Shown here: positions 52,854 through 63,322 of the stretch, piece by piece
How the letters are laid out: each line of letters begins with the position of its first letter
Numbering within the stretch: the first letter of the stretch is position 1
From: Corallochytrium limacisporum
Taxonomy: Eukaryota; Opisthokonta
Length of the DNA stretch: 64,000 bases
Assembly: GCA_002811645.1 (NCBI GenBank)
Contig: PDIP01000073.1
Coordinates: 151,898 to 215,897, forward strand
Direction: 5' to 3'
The notes under the pieces: generated by a model
What the model was told of the DNA's origin: nothing
Database searches by the model: none
The model's input: the letters and a program-made list of their open reading frames with translations, nothing else
Position numbers and translations under genes: made by a program

Positions 52854-53567
52854 CTATGACTTGGCCGTGAAGACGTGATTGACTTCTGTACCAGCCTGCA
52901 CGAACGTGTTGTACAGTGGACAACGAGCCTCGACCTGCTTGCGTAGTTCGGTGATCTTGGTAGCATCACTAATCTCCATTGTAGCTGTTATGTCGGCCTG
53001 CGTGACGTGCTTCGGAGGTTCGGGGTCGCCCATTAGAGCAGGCATGCTGAAGCGCAGTGTCACATCCCAGTCGATCTTGCCCACCTTGATGCCAAGTTCA
53101 TTGGCACAGACCATGACCTATTTACAAAGGAAAAGGTTATAAGGAATTTAAGGATGTCAGTATCAACCGCTCATGTGCAGGGACCAAGGTCCTTACCATA
53201 AAACTTAGAGAAACCTAGCATACTTACCACGACCTGTTCGCAGGCGGCGAGACTACCTGCAAATCCAGAAACAGGGTCCGCTCCTGTCTCCGCACCGCCC
53301 ATCTCTTTGGGTTCATCATGGTTCCATCTGTACATTGAAGAAGATGAAGGAAATCCTGTTAGTATGTATGATACCAAACGGTCAACGAACAAGGGATCGG
53401 TGTACTTACTTGTACTTTCCAGCCTCCACAACGGTTGTCATACCCACACCGGTGGCCTTGATTGTGACCGGAGTAGTTTCGCTGGCAGAAGCGTACGAAC
53501 GGCTAGCAAAGCGAGGGATAGGCTTGGGAATGCGCAGGGGCAGTCTTGTTGTTGCAAAGCGAAGCAT
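52854..53567 (-). CDS. OsmC-family protein, probably mitochondrial, two introns
   Basis: Three exons, 53410-53567, 53228-53327 and 52854-53117, give 173 residues. Introns of 82 and 110 bases both start GTAAGT and end ACAG and ATAG. Splicing restores AGKYKWNHDEPKEMGGAETG and EQVVVMVCANELGIKVG. The N-terminus (MLRFATTRLPLRIPKPIPRF) is Arg-rich without acids, like a mitochondrial presequence. The OsmC/Ohr fold is shown by GADPVSGFAGSLAACE and the later ARCPLYNTF, which supply the two redox cysteines used to reduce organic hydroperoxides. Function in this clade is less certain than the family assignment. Confidence 0.88.
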
Positions 53568-54636
53568 GGTTTTGTTCTTGGATTTGTCAACTGTCCCAAG
53601 GGGCAAACTTGATCTGTGCATCCTCTTCCTTGCGTATGTGTGGACTTCTTCAATCTCTCAACTACCTTCATGACCCATCAAGGATCATCCAGCACGATTC
53701 TATGCCAGGGCCACCCATAAGTAAACTCATCTCTTTCTAAGTCACATCATCACCTTGCCCGCACTGATTCCGTCATCTCGATACAGATCCAGTATCGTGA
53801 ACAAGGTTCTACCGTTTGGGGCCATACCCAATGGCCTGAGGGAGTTTGGGAGCCAAATTTTTCAAACAGGAAGATCGAATTTGCTAGATCGGGAGGGAGG
53901 GGGAACCGTAGGGACGGCCGGTTTGCCTGCGGACGGAGCCTCTGGTGGTGGGGGTATTGCCCTGCGGACCTGTTCGGCCTGGCACTTTCTTCATCAACCA
54001 GGACTGCAGTTTCAAGTCTCTGACTTTGCTTAGTACATAAGGCTTTTGTGAACTGTGGTTTGTATCGTAAAGAGGACAGATGGGGTCATGGTAAGTTCGG
54101 AGCAAAGTGCCGCATTAAGAGCCTGACGGTCTGTGTAATCGGGGGATGCGCAATAGTCTCTCTGGGCTTGCCGCTTGTGATGCTGTAGCAGTATGGTAAC
54201 AATGTTCTCTCCATTTGACATTGAGCAAGATGAAATCGGTTGGTATTGTCTGGTACGGGTTTTCTATCCTTTGAGAAAGCACTGAAGCAGCAGATCACGT
54301 TCAGAACTGCCTCCGATAAACCACAAAACGAAGTATCGCATGTCCTGCGTGTACCCCAGAGCAAACGGGATAGATGAAATTAGCCGCGGCGGAGTTCCGT
54401 GAAAGTGTACCACTGAGCATGTCCACGGACTGACCGGTAGCCGCTGCACGAGTGTCTGATAGTACAGAGCGGCATGAGAAGAGAGAGGCATTCGAACAAC
54501 TGGACCCCTCGCAAGTAAAGAACAAACTGTTACAGAATGTGATCGGTGTGTATGTCAATTATGTGGAAATGTTGATGATCATGTTGCATGTCAATTTGAA
54601 GGATTTTTCATACGTTTGAGTTTTACAAGCGGTTCC
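53568..54636. other. 1.1-kb intergenic region between OsmC-like gene and GID4
   Basis: No gene or repeat is supported here. It contains the upstream region of the OsmC-like gene and the 3' flank of GID4. Confidence 0.5.
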
Positions 54637-55335
54637 CTATGCAAAACTATACGTCGCTGACTGATACCCCCGTTGAATGTCTGGCCGCATCACTAGCAAC
54701 TGGAATGGTGTGCTCTGTTTGTCGAAGTAGTAGCCTGTGATCTGCCCGGTGCGACGGTGGAAGCAAATGTAATAGAATCCAGCAATGGTCAAATTGCATT
54801 CTTCATGGCAGTCCACAAAGTACTTCTCCTTCCAGCGCATGTAAATGTACGGACAATTGTCCATGTCTACTTTGACTGATTCCGGGTGCTTCATCTTCTT
54901 GCGGAAATACTGCTTCCATCCTTTGAGCTTGCTCCAGTATGCATGGTCGTCGGCCCGTTCGGCGCCAAAGTTGCGGGTGTAGAATCCTTCCCAGTCCTGG
55001 ATGATCTCTCCCTCCCAAAAGGTACGTACGGCCTTGGACATCCGTGGTACATTGCAGGCTTCCATGGTACCAGAGATGAGCCCAGTCTCAGGATCCACCG
55101 ACAGGATTTCTGTTTTGACGTGCCATTCTTCTCTCCCTGATCGGTCAATCTCACAGCTCTGTACTCCGATGAATTTGGTGCCGGCCTCGAGTAACGAAGA
55201 CGGAGCGCGTTTTGTGCCGGTGCAGGGTCGTGCACTCGGCACCATTGCAGCACACCGAGGGCTCAGTGTGTATGTACCGCCCACAGTCAGCGGCTTATGC
55301 CGCGCCTGCCACTGAAGTGCTTTTACAGTTGGCAT
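54637..55335 (-). CDS. GID4: GID4/Vid24, substrate receptor of the GID/CTLH ubiquitin ligase
   Basis: A 232-residue protein with the GID4 beta-barrel. Seen are LLEAGTKFIGVQ (start of the barrel), RTFWEGEIIQD, HAYWSKLKGWKQYF, YIYMRWKEKYFVDCHEE, TIAGFYYICFHRRTGQITGYY and STPFQLLVMR, all matching human GID4 and yeast Vid24 in order. GID4 binds N-terminal proline degrons on gluconeogenic enzymes and other targets and docks on ARMC8/GID5 within the E3. The protein's own N-terminus is Met-Pro-Thr-Val, so after Met removal it would present a proline. The start is the first ATG; the frame before it uses non-ATG codons. ARMC8 is encoded 5.8 kb further on, same strand. Confidence 0.94.
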   Translation of the reverse strand: MPTVKALQWQARHKPLTVGGTYTLSPRCAAMVPSARPCTGTKRAPSSLLEAGTKFIGVQSCEIDRSGREEWHVKTEILSVDPETGLISGTMEACNVPRMSKAVRTFWEGEIIQDWEGFYTRNFGAERADDHAYWSKLKGWKQYFRKKMKHPESVKVDMDNCPYIYMRWKEKYFVDCHEECNLTIAGFYYICFHRRTGQITGYYFDKQSTPFQLLVMRPDIQRGYQSATYSFA

Positions 55336-56508
55336 ACTTGAACTCCCTTTACGTCTACCTTTCCCAACTGTTCTGTATGATCTACTTTTCACTCATAATA
55401 TCCATCGGGTATGCGAGTTTCTTCCCTTGACTACCAGTCCTCTTTGATCGGTCTGTCCCGTGTCCTCTCCACGTTCCTTGTTGTCAGGCGTGTTTCTAGA
55501 AACCAGAATCCTTTCGAATTCTCGCAACTCCTTATCTTTTTCGCTGGCCCAGGATACCGTTCTTCCGGCAACTTTTGGTCTCATTTGTGCCGTCGTTTAG
55601 ACATCAACGACGGGGTCATCGCTGCACCGAGCTCAACCACGGAGTGGCATCTTCCCTTACGCTCTCGCAACCATACGCGCCGCCGCTCGCAAATCGCTGT
55701 GGGGTTCCCTCTCGACTCCCTCCTCTTTTGCAGCCCGGCCCCCCCGCAAGCACTCCATTTCGGGCTAAAAGTGCAGCCATTTTTTACACGCTTTGGCGAA
55801 ATCTTTGTGTTTCGACCTCCCTTCCACATTTTTTGATACCTCCCCTCCCTCTCTCTCCCCCAATTGGGCGGGTCATGACCGGCCGCACGCTAGCCAAGCA
55901 TATTTCATCAATTTCTCATAGATCCCTTCTTCGCTTATCACACGTATTGGATACTAAATATACAGTAAAGAACGACAAACATGCATAAATAGCGATCGAA
56001 TGGCCTTGAACCCGACTCATCAACTCTTACTTGCTGCGATGGACGGTCTCACTTTTCTTCTCTTCTTCTCTTCTTCCCTGTCTCTCTCTATGCAACTCTC
56101 TTCCCCTGCACCTCCCTCCCCTCCCCTCCTTGGCGGGCCCCTTTCTCCCCCCTCCCCCCGACGGGCGGTGGCGAAGGGGCGGGGGCCGGTTGTCGTACCC
56201 TCCCCTTCCCCCTTCCCCCCCCCACTCCTTGTTCACCCAATATCGCGGTTGATCATTTGATCCCTACCCGGTACGTGCCCAAAGAAAACAAAAAAAAAAA
56301 GGAAGGGAGAAAAAAGTCCAGCTGACCTTGTCAGCGAAAAAAATTGGGAGCGACCACAGAGAGAGCAAAAAAAAAAGAAGGGGTATGTTAAATTCTGAAA
56401 AAAAAAGAAGACAGGAAAATAAATAAATTAGTAAAACCCGGGGCCTCCCCAACCAAAAGAAGGGATCCGATATTAAAAAAAAATGGCAAAGCGAAACCCT
56501 TTGCGGAG

Positions 56509-56600
<92 letters not shown>

Positions 56601-59180
56601 GGGAGAGAAGGAGAGAGAGAACAGAGCGCTGCAACCGACAAAGGAGGCAAGGAACACACAAAATGATCCGACAGGAAACACCAAAAAAAAGGCCCGAGAA
56701 AGGGAAGAAAAACAGAAAAAGGAAAGGGGCAAAAGCCGCTCCTCCTCCCTCGCACCAAGAGAAACAGTGCCCAAATACGAAATCACCCAGCGCCGCGCGG
56801 ACCAGGGAACAGTCCGGCGCAGAAAAACCACCGCCCACTGATACCCGCCTATCATTGCCACCCACACTCCGGGGAGTTGTAAACCTTTTTCCTCTGACCA
56901 CGTACGTACCACCAATACCAACCCTCTCTCACACCCAGCTCGAAGAGTTTATGGCAACCAGGAGACGAAGACCTCGACAGCACACCGCACATCAGCTCCT
57001 CAATATGGCTCGGCCCATAGTTTTACCATAGGACTCCTCGGACTCTCGACCGGTTTGGAGGACCGTGTCGTGCATATGTCTGCATACTTGGTCTGCAGCC
57101 ATTTGTAGTAGGGAAGATGGTAGCACCGGTGATAGTGAATGGGGAGCACAGGAGCTCTAATTAAATTGCCATACATTCAGTACCTACAGGCTCGGATTCG
57201 CAGCGACAAAGGAGACAAAAATTTTTTAATTGGGGGCTGCTCGTAGGTGACAGTAGGAGACTCCAGGGGTCCCCCTCCGCCGCGGGCATCCACAGCGCAG
57301 TTACAGCTGATGTTGTAGAAGACGCAAGAGGAGACATGGACGAGAAACAACTTGGTAGTGGTAGTGACCAATATCTCCAGTGAGTCTTTGTGTGCGTGGT
57401 GGTGGCTTGCAAGCATGGTAGGGGACGGTATTGCACCTTGTTCTGTGCGTGCTATCCGGATTCCGTCCGGTGTGATCCTCGGATGCGAATCATCCTGCGA
57501 TACACACCCTTCCCTCCCCTTTTTTGCCCTACCCCCTCCCCATCTCTCTCTCTCTCCCCCTCTTCCTTCCTCGCTCTCTCCTCCTCCTCCCCCCCTTCTT
57601 CTCTTCTTGTTTTCCTCCGGGCAACAAGAAGTAAGCAGCGGTGAAACTAACCAATAGCAACCAATCGATTTTATTTATTGTTTTCTTTGCTGGTTCTTGT
57701 TTGGGTCCTGTTCTTCATAGCTGCAGCGGCAGCGGCAGCCGCAGGCACAGAAGTCCCTTCCCTTCCAAACACGGACATGAGAGTGGTAGAGAGAACCCCC
57801 GGCTCGGGTCCTTCCTTTATCTTGCACGTTCCGTCGTCATTCGTTGAAATATTGTCCATAATAGATCAATTATTAGACTGCCATTGGCTTTGCTACGTTA
57901 CCAACGGATAGGGTGATACAATTGATTACTAAGTCAGAAAAGTTTATGTGCTGATGAGACTGACCCCCCGGATGGAGTGGGTTCGTAATGCCTCCGAATC
58001 TCATAGTGAATGTAGCGATGACGGAGGGCGGTCTCCAAGACGGCAAAAAAAAAAAAGAGGCAGAGCAATCTGCAAGAAACAAAAGAGAACAAGAGAATTG
58101 CTCGTATACTCAATTTTCCCGCCAGAATTCGGGCAGCCAGCAAAGGTAATCGCTAGGCAGAAATATCCAGTCGAGTCAGGTAGGTAGGGTAGGGGTAGCA
58201 GGGGTGAAACCCATCGAAAAAAAGGAAAATAAAACACCCTATTCGTTGCAGAGAGATTGGCCGGGCGACGTATTGGAGACCGGCTCTCTCCTCTCATGGG
58301 CCAGCCAACCGCGGACCCCAAACAACAATCGGCGAAATATAGACTCCCGAATTGTGAAATTTTAGAAAACGCCATTCTCAAGTATATTAAATATATTTTC
58401 AAGGTCCCAAGCTTCACCCCGGCTTTCTCCAGTGACCCGCCTGTGGGCAGTAAGGACATTTGAAGGCTCCCCGGGACAGTAGTCGGCTTTCGTGAGTGGA
58501 GTTTCCCCAGGTATGGCACTCATCTTGATACCAGTACATGGATGTCTTTCACATGTATTCAAGACCAACACAACCGCCTATTCCATGGCTAAGTCTAGCC
58601 ACATTGACCTGATAGTTCAGCAAGGTCGTTTTCATGCTGGACTGACGGCAATGTCATGACTTCATGGTTGACCACGCTTCCAGCTTTCCTGAGTGCCAAA
58701 CGTAATCGTGTTACAGACTACCGATACAGAACATAACTAAGAAAAGAAATTGATCTTCTAGAAGCCAATGAGGCTAGAGAACATGGCGTGGTGGAGAATG
58801 CGAAGAGGAACGGGAAAGTGGAGCAGGCGGCGAATCTATTGCGAAGTCATGAACGGATTCAGGAGAGAATGTCCTCTCCCCATGTACGGTACGATCCGAT
58901 AATGACAGTTGACTAACATGTTTCCTCAAGTGAAAGTGTAGTTCGAAGAACGATTCGAACAAAGGCTGGATGTTTAGTGTGTGCAACTCTTATGAGAATT
59001 TCTTACATTTGTTGTGCTGTTGTGGGATCACAAACGGTCTAAAAAGACATGCCCGATGTCAACTACGTATGGGACATGTAAATTTTTGAACATGACTTTG
59101 CTCCCACCCCGTGATCTTTAGGTGAACAGTATCAAGTGTTCATTTTGTGTGTGTGTCTGGCTCTTGGGAATTGTTTTCAT
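55336..59180. other. 3.8-kb gene-poor region
   Basis: No intact gene is supported between GID4 and the Rieske gene. It contains pyrimidine-rich tracts (55835-55860, 56080-56225, 57500-57620), A-runs (56283-56480), a GACA microsatellite and one exact copy of TACATTCAGTAC at 57172-57183. Two CCAAT boxes lie close together near 57650-57664. A minus-strand segment around 58450-58555 reads with two Cys and two His (GAFKCPYCPQAGHWRK) and may be a zinc-finger relic. Confidence 0.5.
56509..56600. repeat. GACA tetranucleotide microsatellite, 23 copies
   Basis: The unit gaca is repeated 23 times without interruption, followed by a G/A-rich stretch. Long frames through it code for repeated Thr-Asp-Arg-Gln or Ser-Val-Cys-Leu and are not genes. 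Confidence 0.98.
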
Positions 59181-60035
59181 CTATCCAATGACAATACGGG
59201 TGTCCTCAGCAAAGGTGTACGGAGGTACAGCCAGGTTGAGGGGAGCAGGTCCCTTACGGATACGGCCACTGATATCGTAGTGGGAACCGTGGCAAGGGCA
59301 GAACCAGCCACCGTAGTCACCAGCTTCACCAACAGGCACACAACCCAGATGGGTGCATACGCCAATCATGACAAGCCATTCCTGCTGTTCAGCGCGCTCC
59401 TTGTCAGTCTCCGGATCACGCAGAGTGCTTACATCGACAGAGTTGGCCTCAGCAATCTCGTCAGCAGTACGGTGACGGATGAAGATGGGCTTACCGCGCC
59501 ACTTGAGGACCAGATTCTTACCCTCCGGAAGATCAGACAGGTCGACCTCGACCTTCGCCAGGGCCAACACATCGGCAGAGGCGCTCATGGTGCTCAGGAA
59601 CTCAACAACGACGTTCTTGACACTCATTGCAGCAAGGGCACCACCGGTACCAGCCATGAAATATGTGAAGGCCCGACGGGTAGGCTCCGAGGATTCCCGC
59701 TTGTACTGACTGCGGTCAGGGATGCTAATTGTGTTGTAGTAAGACTGCTTCTTGGATGTGCCCTTACTGGGGGTGGTGTAGAAGCGGACTTGCGTGGGAC
59801 TAGTCATGCCCGTTGAAACAGTGAGATCCCGCTTAACCTTAGACAGAGGGTTGGAAGTGTTAAAGGTATTGCTCTTGGGCTGGGTGTGGCTCACGGCAGA
59901 TTGAGCAGTGGGGACCACCATAGCTGCTGAAGCGTACTTGGGGATTTCGGCCCGAACGTAAGGGCTGCCGACCATCTTGGTGGCATGGCGAGCCACAGAT
60001 TGGAAGGGCTGCATTGTGGCTTTGATTGCGCTCAT
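59181..60035 (-). CDS. RIP1: Rieske iron-sulphur protein of cytochrome bc1 (complex III)
   Basis: A 284-residue nuclear-encoded mitochondrial protein that passes electrons from ubiquinol to cytochrome c1. The 2Fe-2S ligands are in CTHLGC (Cys227, His229) and CPCHG (Cys246, His249), with the disulphide cysteines 232 and 248. Before the cluster domain are the tether and membrane helix (RRAFTYFMAGTGGALAAMSV). The first 90 residues are rich in Ser, Thr, Lys and Arg and low in acids, fitting a presequence. I chose the ATG giving MSAIKATMQPFQSVARHATK. An ATG 62 codons upstream (60221) is in frame, but its product does not look like a presequence. No intron. Confidence 0.96.
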   Translation of the reverse strand: MSAIKATMQPFQSVARHATKMVGSPYVRAEIPKYASAAMVVPTAQSAVSHTQPKSNTFNTSNPLSKVKRDLTVSTGMTSPTQVRFYTTPSKGTSKKQSYYNTISIPDRSQYKRESSEPTRRAFTYFMAGTGGALAAMSVKNVVVEFLSTMSASADVLALAKVEVDLSDLPEGKNLVLKWRGKPIFIRHRTADEIAEANSVDVSTLRDPETDKERAEQQEWLVMIGVCTHLGCVPVGEAGDYGGWFCPCHGSHYDISGRIRKGPAPLNLAVPPYTFAEDTRIVIG

Positions 60036-60993
60036 TTTCGATGCCCGTTGTGTGGTATTTGCGTTATGTATAAACAATATTCCCGGCACGACCCAAACAT
60101 ATGATTTATGTTTACATACAAGGGGAACAATGTCAAAAGTACCCTTTGAGAGACAAAGCCGATATTGCAATAATTTTTCCAACCTGATATATCCATTGAT
60201 GACCATTGATGTACGATACATGCACTTTTGCTGCCCTTGTGTTTAGGGTCCAGAGACAGCCATTTGCATCACTCGCCGTAGGTTCAATACAAATCTGAGT
60301 GCCTGGTCCTTCTCATGTGTGTGTGTGTGTGTGCCGTGCCCGAGTGGGCCTGCTGCGCCTCTGTTTACGCTGAACCTCTTGCCTGGGGAAAAACGCGTGG
60401 TGTGCCACCTCCATTTTCCGGTTCCATTCTCCTATACAAAAATAAGGCCACAAACAAAATTTGTCCCAGTTTTTTTTTTTGGGAGACTCAGAGTGGGCTA
60501 GCCAGAAAGGTCCCCCCACCCCCCCCCATCCCCCAAACACACGCCGCGATCACGAGCCCCACCGCCGTACACTGGCCGATAGTGTGGCGCACACATACAC
60601 ACACGGTCGGTCGGTCGGAAGGAGAGATTTGTTCGCTTTGTGGCGGCGAGTGGGGGAGAAGGGGAGGAGTGTTAAAAACCAGCGGCAGGTGTTGTGCCTT
60701 CAGGCCCCGGGGGGGTCAAGGAAATTTCAGTGCCTGGCCAAGGAGGTACTAGCACCGGGGGAAGGGTGGGACGATTTTTTTTCTTCGTCCCATGGTCTTC
60801 GGCTTTTCGGGGCCTTTTGCTCTGGATCCCTTCGGATTTTGTTTACCTCGGTACATTCACCACCGGCACTACAGATCACACCACTTATCAATATACGGAT
60901 AACCATGAAAAACAGGCCAATTCTGTCAGTAGTATATATACATATTTTTGGCACTTTTAGCTACCATACTACTTGTATAGTAAGGATTTTTTA
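60036..60993. other. Intergenic region upstream of Rieske and the tRNA gene
   Basis: No protein gene is supported. Holds a short GT run (60315-60332), T-runs (60472-60482), C-runs (60512-60531) and a small tcgg repeat near 60605-60618. Confidence 0.5.
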
Positions 60994-61066
60994 GTCGCTG
61001 TGGCCTAATGGATAAGGCATCGCCCTCCGGAGGCGGGGATTGAGGGTTCGAGTCCCTTCAGCGACT
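60994..61066 (+). tRNA. tRNA-Arg (anticodon CCG)
   Basis: A complete cloverleaf without intron. The acceptor stem GTCGCTG pairs with CAGCGAC. The D arm TGGCCTAATGGATAAGGC includes the A box. The anticodon stem TCGCC/GGCGG encloses loop CTCCGGA with CCG at 61027-61029, and the T arm is GAGGGTTCGAGTCCCTT (B box). The discriminator base is T, which is uncommon for tRNA-Arg. T-runs follow at 61072-61075 and 61077-61083, suitable RNA polymerase III terminators. It reads the codon CGG. Confidence 0.97.
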
Positions 61067-61071
61067 TACTC

Positions 61072-61083
61072 TTTTATTTTTTT
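61072..61083 (+). terminator. RNA polymerase III terminator of tRNA-Arg
   Basis: A T4 run, then a T7 run, 6 and 11 bases after the tRNA 3' end; such runs end polymerase III transcripts. Confidence 0.8.
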
Positions 61084-61171
61084 CCACCTCGTCATGAAGA
61101 CATCCACAATGTGATTCTTTCGGTTATCTGTTTCTTCATTTATCTACATTTCTGGCTTGATAGCTCTTTAT

Positions 61172-63322
61172 TTACTCATCGACCGCCATCTCCTGGACAT
61201 CGTCGTCGAACTGTTGTAGGGCGGTGAGCACGCGATCACGAACGTCAATATCTGGGTCGTCCTTCATACCACGGATCTTCTCGACAACTTTCATATCGCG
61301 AAGGACCCGGATGCGTTCGGCGGATCCGGGGTCCTCTTTCCATGTAAGATTGATCACACACCACAAGGCAGCAACACGCAATTCGGGTCCTTCATGGCTG
61401 AGAGCGTCTATGACAGCCTCCAGGATCTGCGAAGAGGGCATCAGTTGCGCCTTGTGCTCTTTGCTCACGGCCACGTTGCAGACAATGTACAGCGCCTGGA
61501 GCAGGACCTCCGGATGGTTCTTGTACTGTAATGCACTGGCAATGGCATCAATGAATCCCTGCCCCATATTGTCGAAGATCTTTTCAATATCTGGATCCGG
61601 TCCCGATGCCATGTTTCGCAGCAGGGAGAGCCCTTGGACCTTAATCTCCGGACTCCAGTCTGTGAGCAGTGTTTGCATGGCAGTCCAGGGCAATTCACTC
61701 ATGACGTAGTCCTTTGTTTCCGAGTCAGCCGAGTACAGCAGATTCTTCAGGGCCCACAGGGAGTTCAGGCGCAGTTCGTGTTGGTCACAATTGATTAGCT
61801 GTACGAGTTTCTTCACGCCACCCTGAGCAATCACCACCTTCTTCATCGGCGAGAAGTCCAGGACCAAGTTGCAGAGCGTTGCCGTGGCCGCAATCTGTAC
61901 CTCAAGCGAGTCGTCATCCAGGAGCTCAATGATTGGAATGGCACACCCCGCGTCCACCAGCGCCGTCCGCAAGTTGTGCACTGACCGGCTGAGCATGCGC
62001 AGGCAGTTGCAAGCGGCAGCCCGTACCCCAAGATGCTGGTGGCTCAGGCTCTGGACTATGGTGCTGACTACATTGGACTCAATGATTTGTTTGCGGCTTT
62101 CTTCCCTCTTGCTGCATAGGTCTGCCAGGGCGTTCAAGGCCGTAGCAGTCAATCGTGCCTCCCGTTCCGTCCACCGACGCAGGGCAGGATCGTTCTGGTC
62201 CGTGATCTCCGTACTGGTGAAATCGATTGACATGGCATCACCTTGGCTCTTGTCCAGTAAAACATTATTCGACGCCGGTGCGGCACCCATGACCAAGCCA
62301 GACTCCAGGCGTCGGGTCTGCACCTTTGGACCGGATCCATCCTCTCCTGCTCCAAAATATTTGGCCAATTTCATAATAGCGTCCGCCTCGCAGGCAATCT
62401 GTTGCATGTTCTCACTCTCGTGAACCAAACGACCGAGTACCACCGGCGCTTTCAGTCGCACGTAAGCGTCCGTGTCGTCCAAGAGACGCACGAGAGTGGG
62501 CAGGACCTGCTGCTGCACATTCAATTCCATCTTTTGGCAGAACGGTTCGTCGAGGACGAGGTCAAGGCAGTGGAAGATTGTCAGTACCCAGCACACACGC
62601 ACTCGTACCGAGCTAATGGGGTGCCTAAGCAGACTGAGCAGATGTTCCATTTGGCTCCGGTGATCGGTCAAGAACTCCAATGTATTCCCGGCATTGTTGA
62701 TACACACTGCTGCGATAATGTCGAGTCCGGCTTCCACTAGCTTGCGCTTGTCCGACTGTGTCAGTTCGATGACTTTCTCGAAATGTTCATTTTTATAGAC
62801 CAGGCGTTGGTGCCCACTATGGTCAATCACTTTGCTCAGGGTTACGGCAGCGGAGTGCACTATGATCCAATTCGGTGATTCCAGTAGGAAACAGAGATGG
62901 TCAAAATCCTCCTTTTCTGCACTCACTACGGTCCCGGGTTGCTGTTCACAAATAATCCGCAAGGTACGCGCATAGGCCTCCTGAAGGTAGCTGTCAGAGC
63001 TGCTGAGTCCGTCCAGTAGGTATCGCACCAAAGGCGGGTACGGGCTATCTCCTTCAACTTCACCGTGCGCAAAGCTACCAACTACGATTGCGGTCTCTCG
63101 CAAAATGATTGTGTCCGTGCTGTGTGTGTTGCGAAGAATGTCTCCAAGGATGTCATAGGCGCCCTCCGACACATAGCATGCCTTTTTGGTCGGATTGCCA
63201 ATGATTTCGTTTTTTATCTGTCGCAAAGCCTTGACAATTTCTGTTGGGTCCGTAACGCCCGGCTTTATTTGTCCCAGGACCGCGCGGCAGTGGGCCGCTT
63301 GCTTAGACTTTTGATCCTGCAT
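61172..63322 (-). CDS. ARMC8: ARMC8/GID5, armadillo scaffold of the GID/CTLH ubiquitin ligase
   Basis: A 716-residue protein built almost entirely of armadillo repeats. The N-terminal wording (EIVKALRQIKNEIIGNPTKKACYVSEGAYDILGDIL, split by helix turns) matches ARMC8, where the first repeat has a similar KNAVIGNN segment. Later repeats such as LGVRAAACNCLRMLSRSVHNLRT and VDALSHEGPELRVAALWCVINLTW agree with the C-terminal half of ARMC8. A non-repeat, Asp/Ser-rich insert lies near residues 320-380. ARMC8/GID5 holds the substrate receptor GID4 against the catalytic RING subunits. The C-terminus is acidic (QQFDDDVQEMAVDE). The start is a clear ATG, no intron. The cognate receptor GID4 is encoded 5.8 kb away on the same strand. 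Confidence 0.87.
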   Translation of the reverse strand: MQDQKSKQAAHCRAVLGQIKPGVTDPTEIVKALRQIKNEIIGNPTKKACYVSEGAYDILGDILRNTHSTDTIILRETAIVVGSFAHGEVEGDSPYPPLVRYLLDGLSSSDSYLQEAYARTLRIICEQQPGTVVSAEKEDFDHLCFLLESPNWIIVHSAAVTLSKVIDHSGHQRLVYKNEHFEKVIELTQSDKRKLVEAGLDIIAAVCINNAGNTLEFLTDHRSQMEHLLSLLRHPISSVRVRVCWVLTIFHCLDLVLDEPFCQKMELNVQQQVLPTLVRLLDDTDAYVRLKAPVVLGRLVHESENMQQIACEADAIMKLAKYFGAGEDGSGPKVQTRRLESGLVMGAAPASNNVLLDKSQGDAMSIDFTSTEITDQNDPALRRWTEREARLTATALNALADLCSKREESRKQIIESNVVSTIVQSLSHQHLGVRAAACNCLRMLSRSVHNLRTALVDAGCAIPIIELLDDDSLEVQIAATATLCNLVLDFSPMKKVVIAQGGVKKLVQLINCDQHELRLNSLWALKNLLYSADSETKDYVMSELPWTAMQTLLTDWSPEIKVQGLSLLRNMASGPDPDIEKIFDNMGQGFIDAIASALQYKNHPEVLLQALYIVCNVAVSKEHKAQLMPSSQILEAVIDALSHEGPELRVAALWCVINLTWKEDPGSAERIRVLRDMKVVEKIRGMKDDPDIDVRDRVLTALQQFDDDVQEMAVDE

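Noticed and set aside
56264-57031. Long overlapping frames across 56.3-57.0 kb with Ser-Val-Cys-Leu or Thr-Asp-Arg-Gln repeats
   Set aside because: They are translations of the GACA microsatellite and purine tracts, open on several frames at once, with no domain.
59136-59816. 226-codon frame antisense to the Rieske gene
   Set aside because: It overlaps a clear Rieske protein and shows no domain of its own.
60036-60221. In-frame 62-codon N-terminal extension of the Rieske protein
   Set aside because: The extension has hydrophobic and mixed character unlike a presequence, while the ATG at 60035 is followed by a good one.
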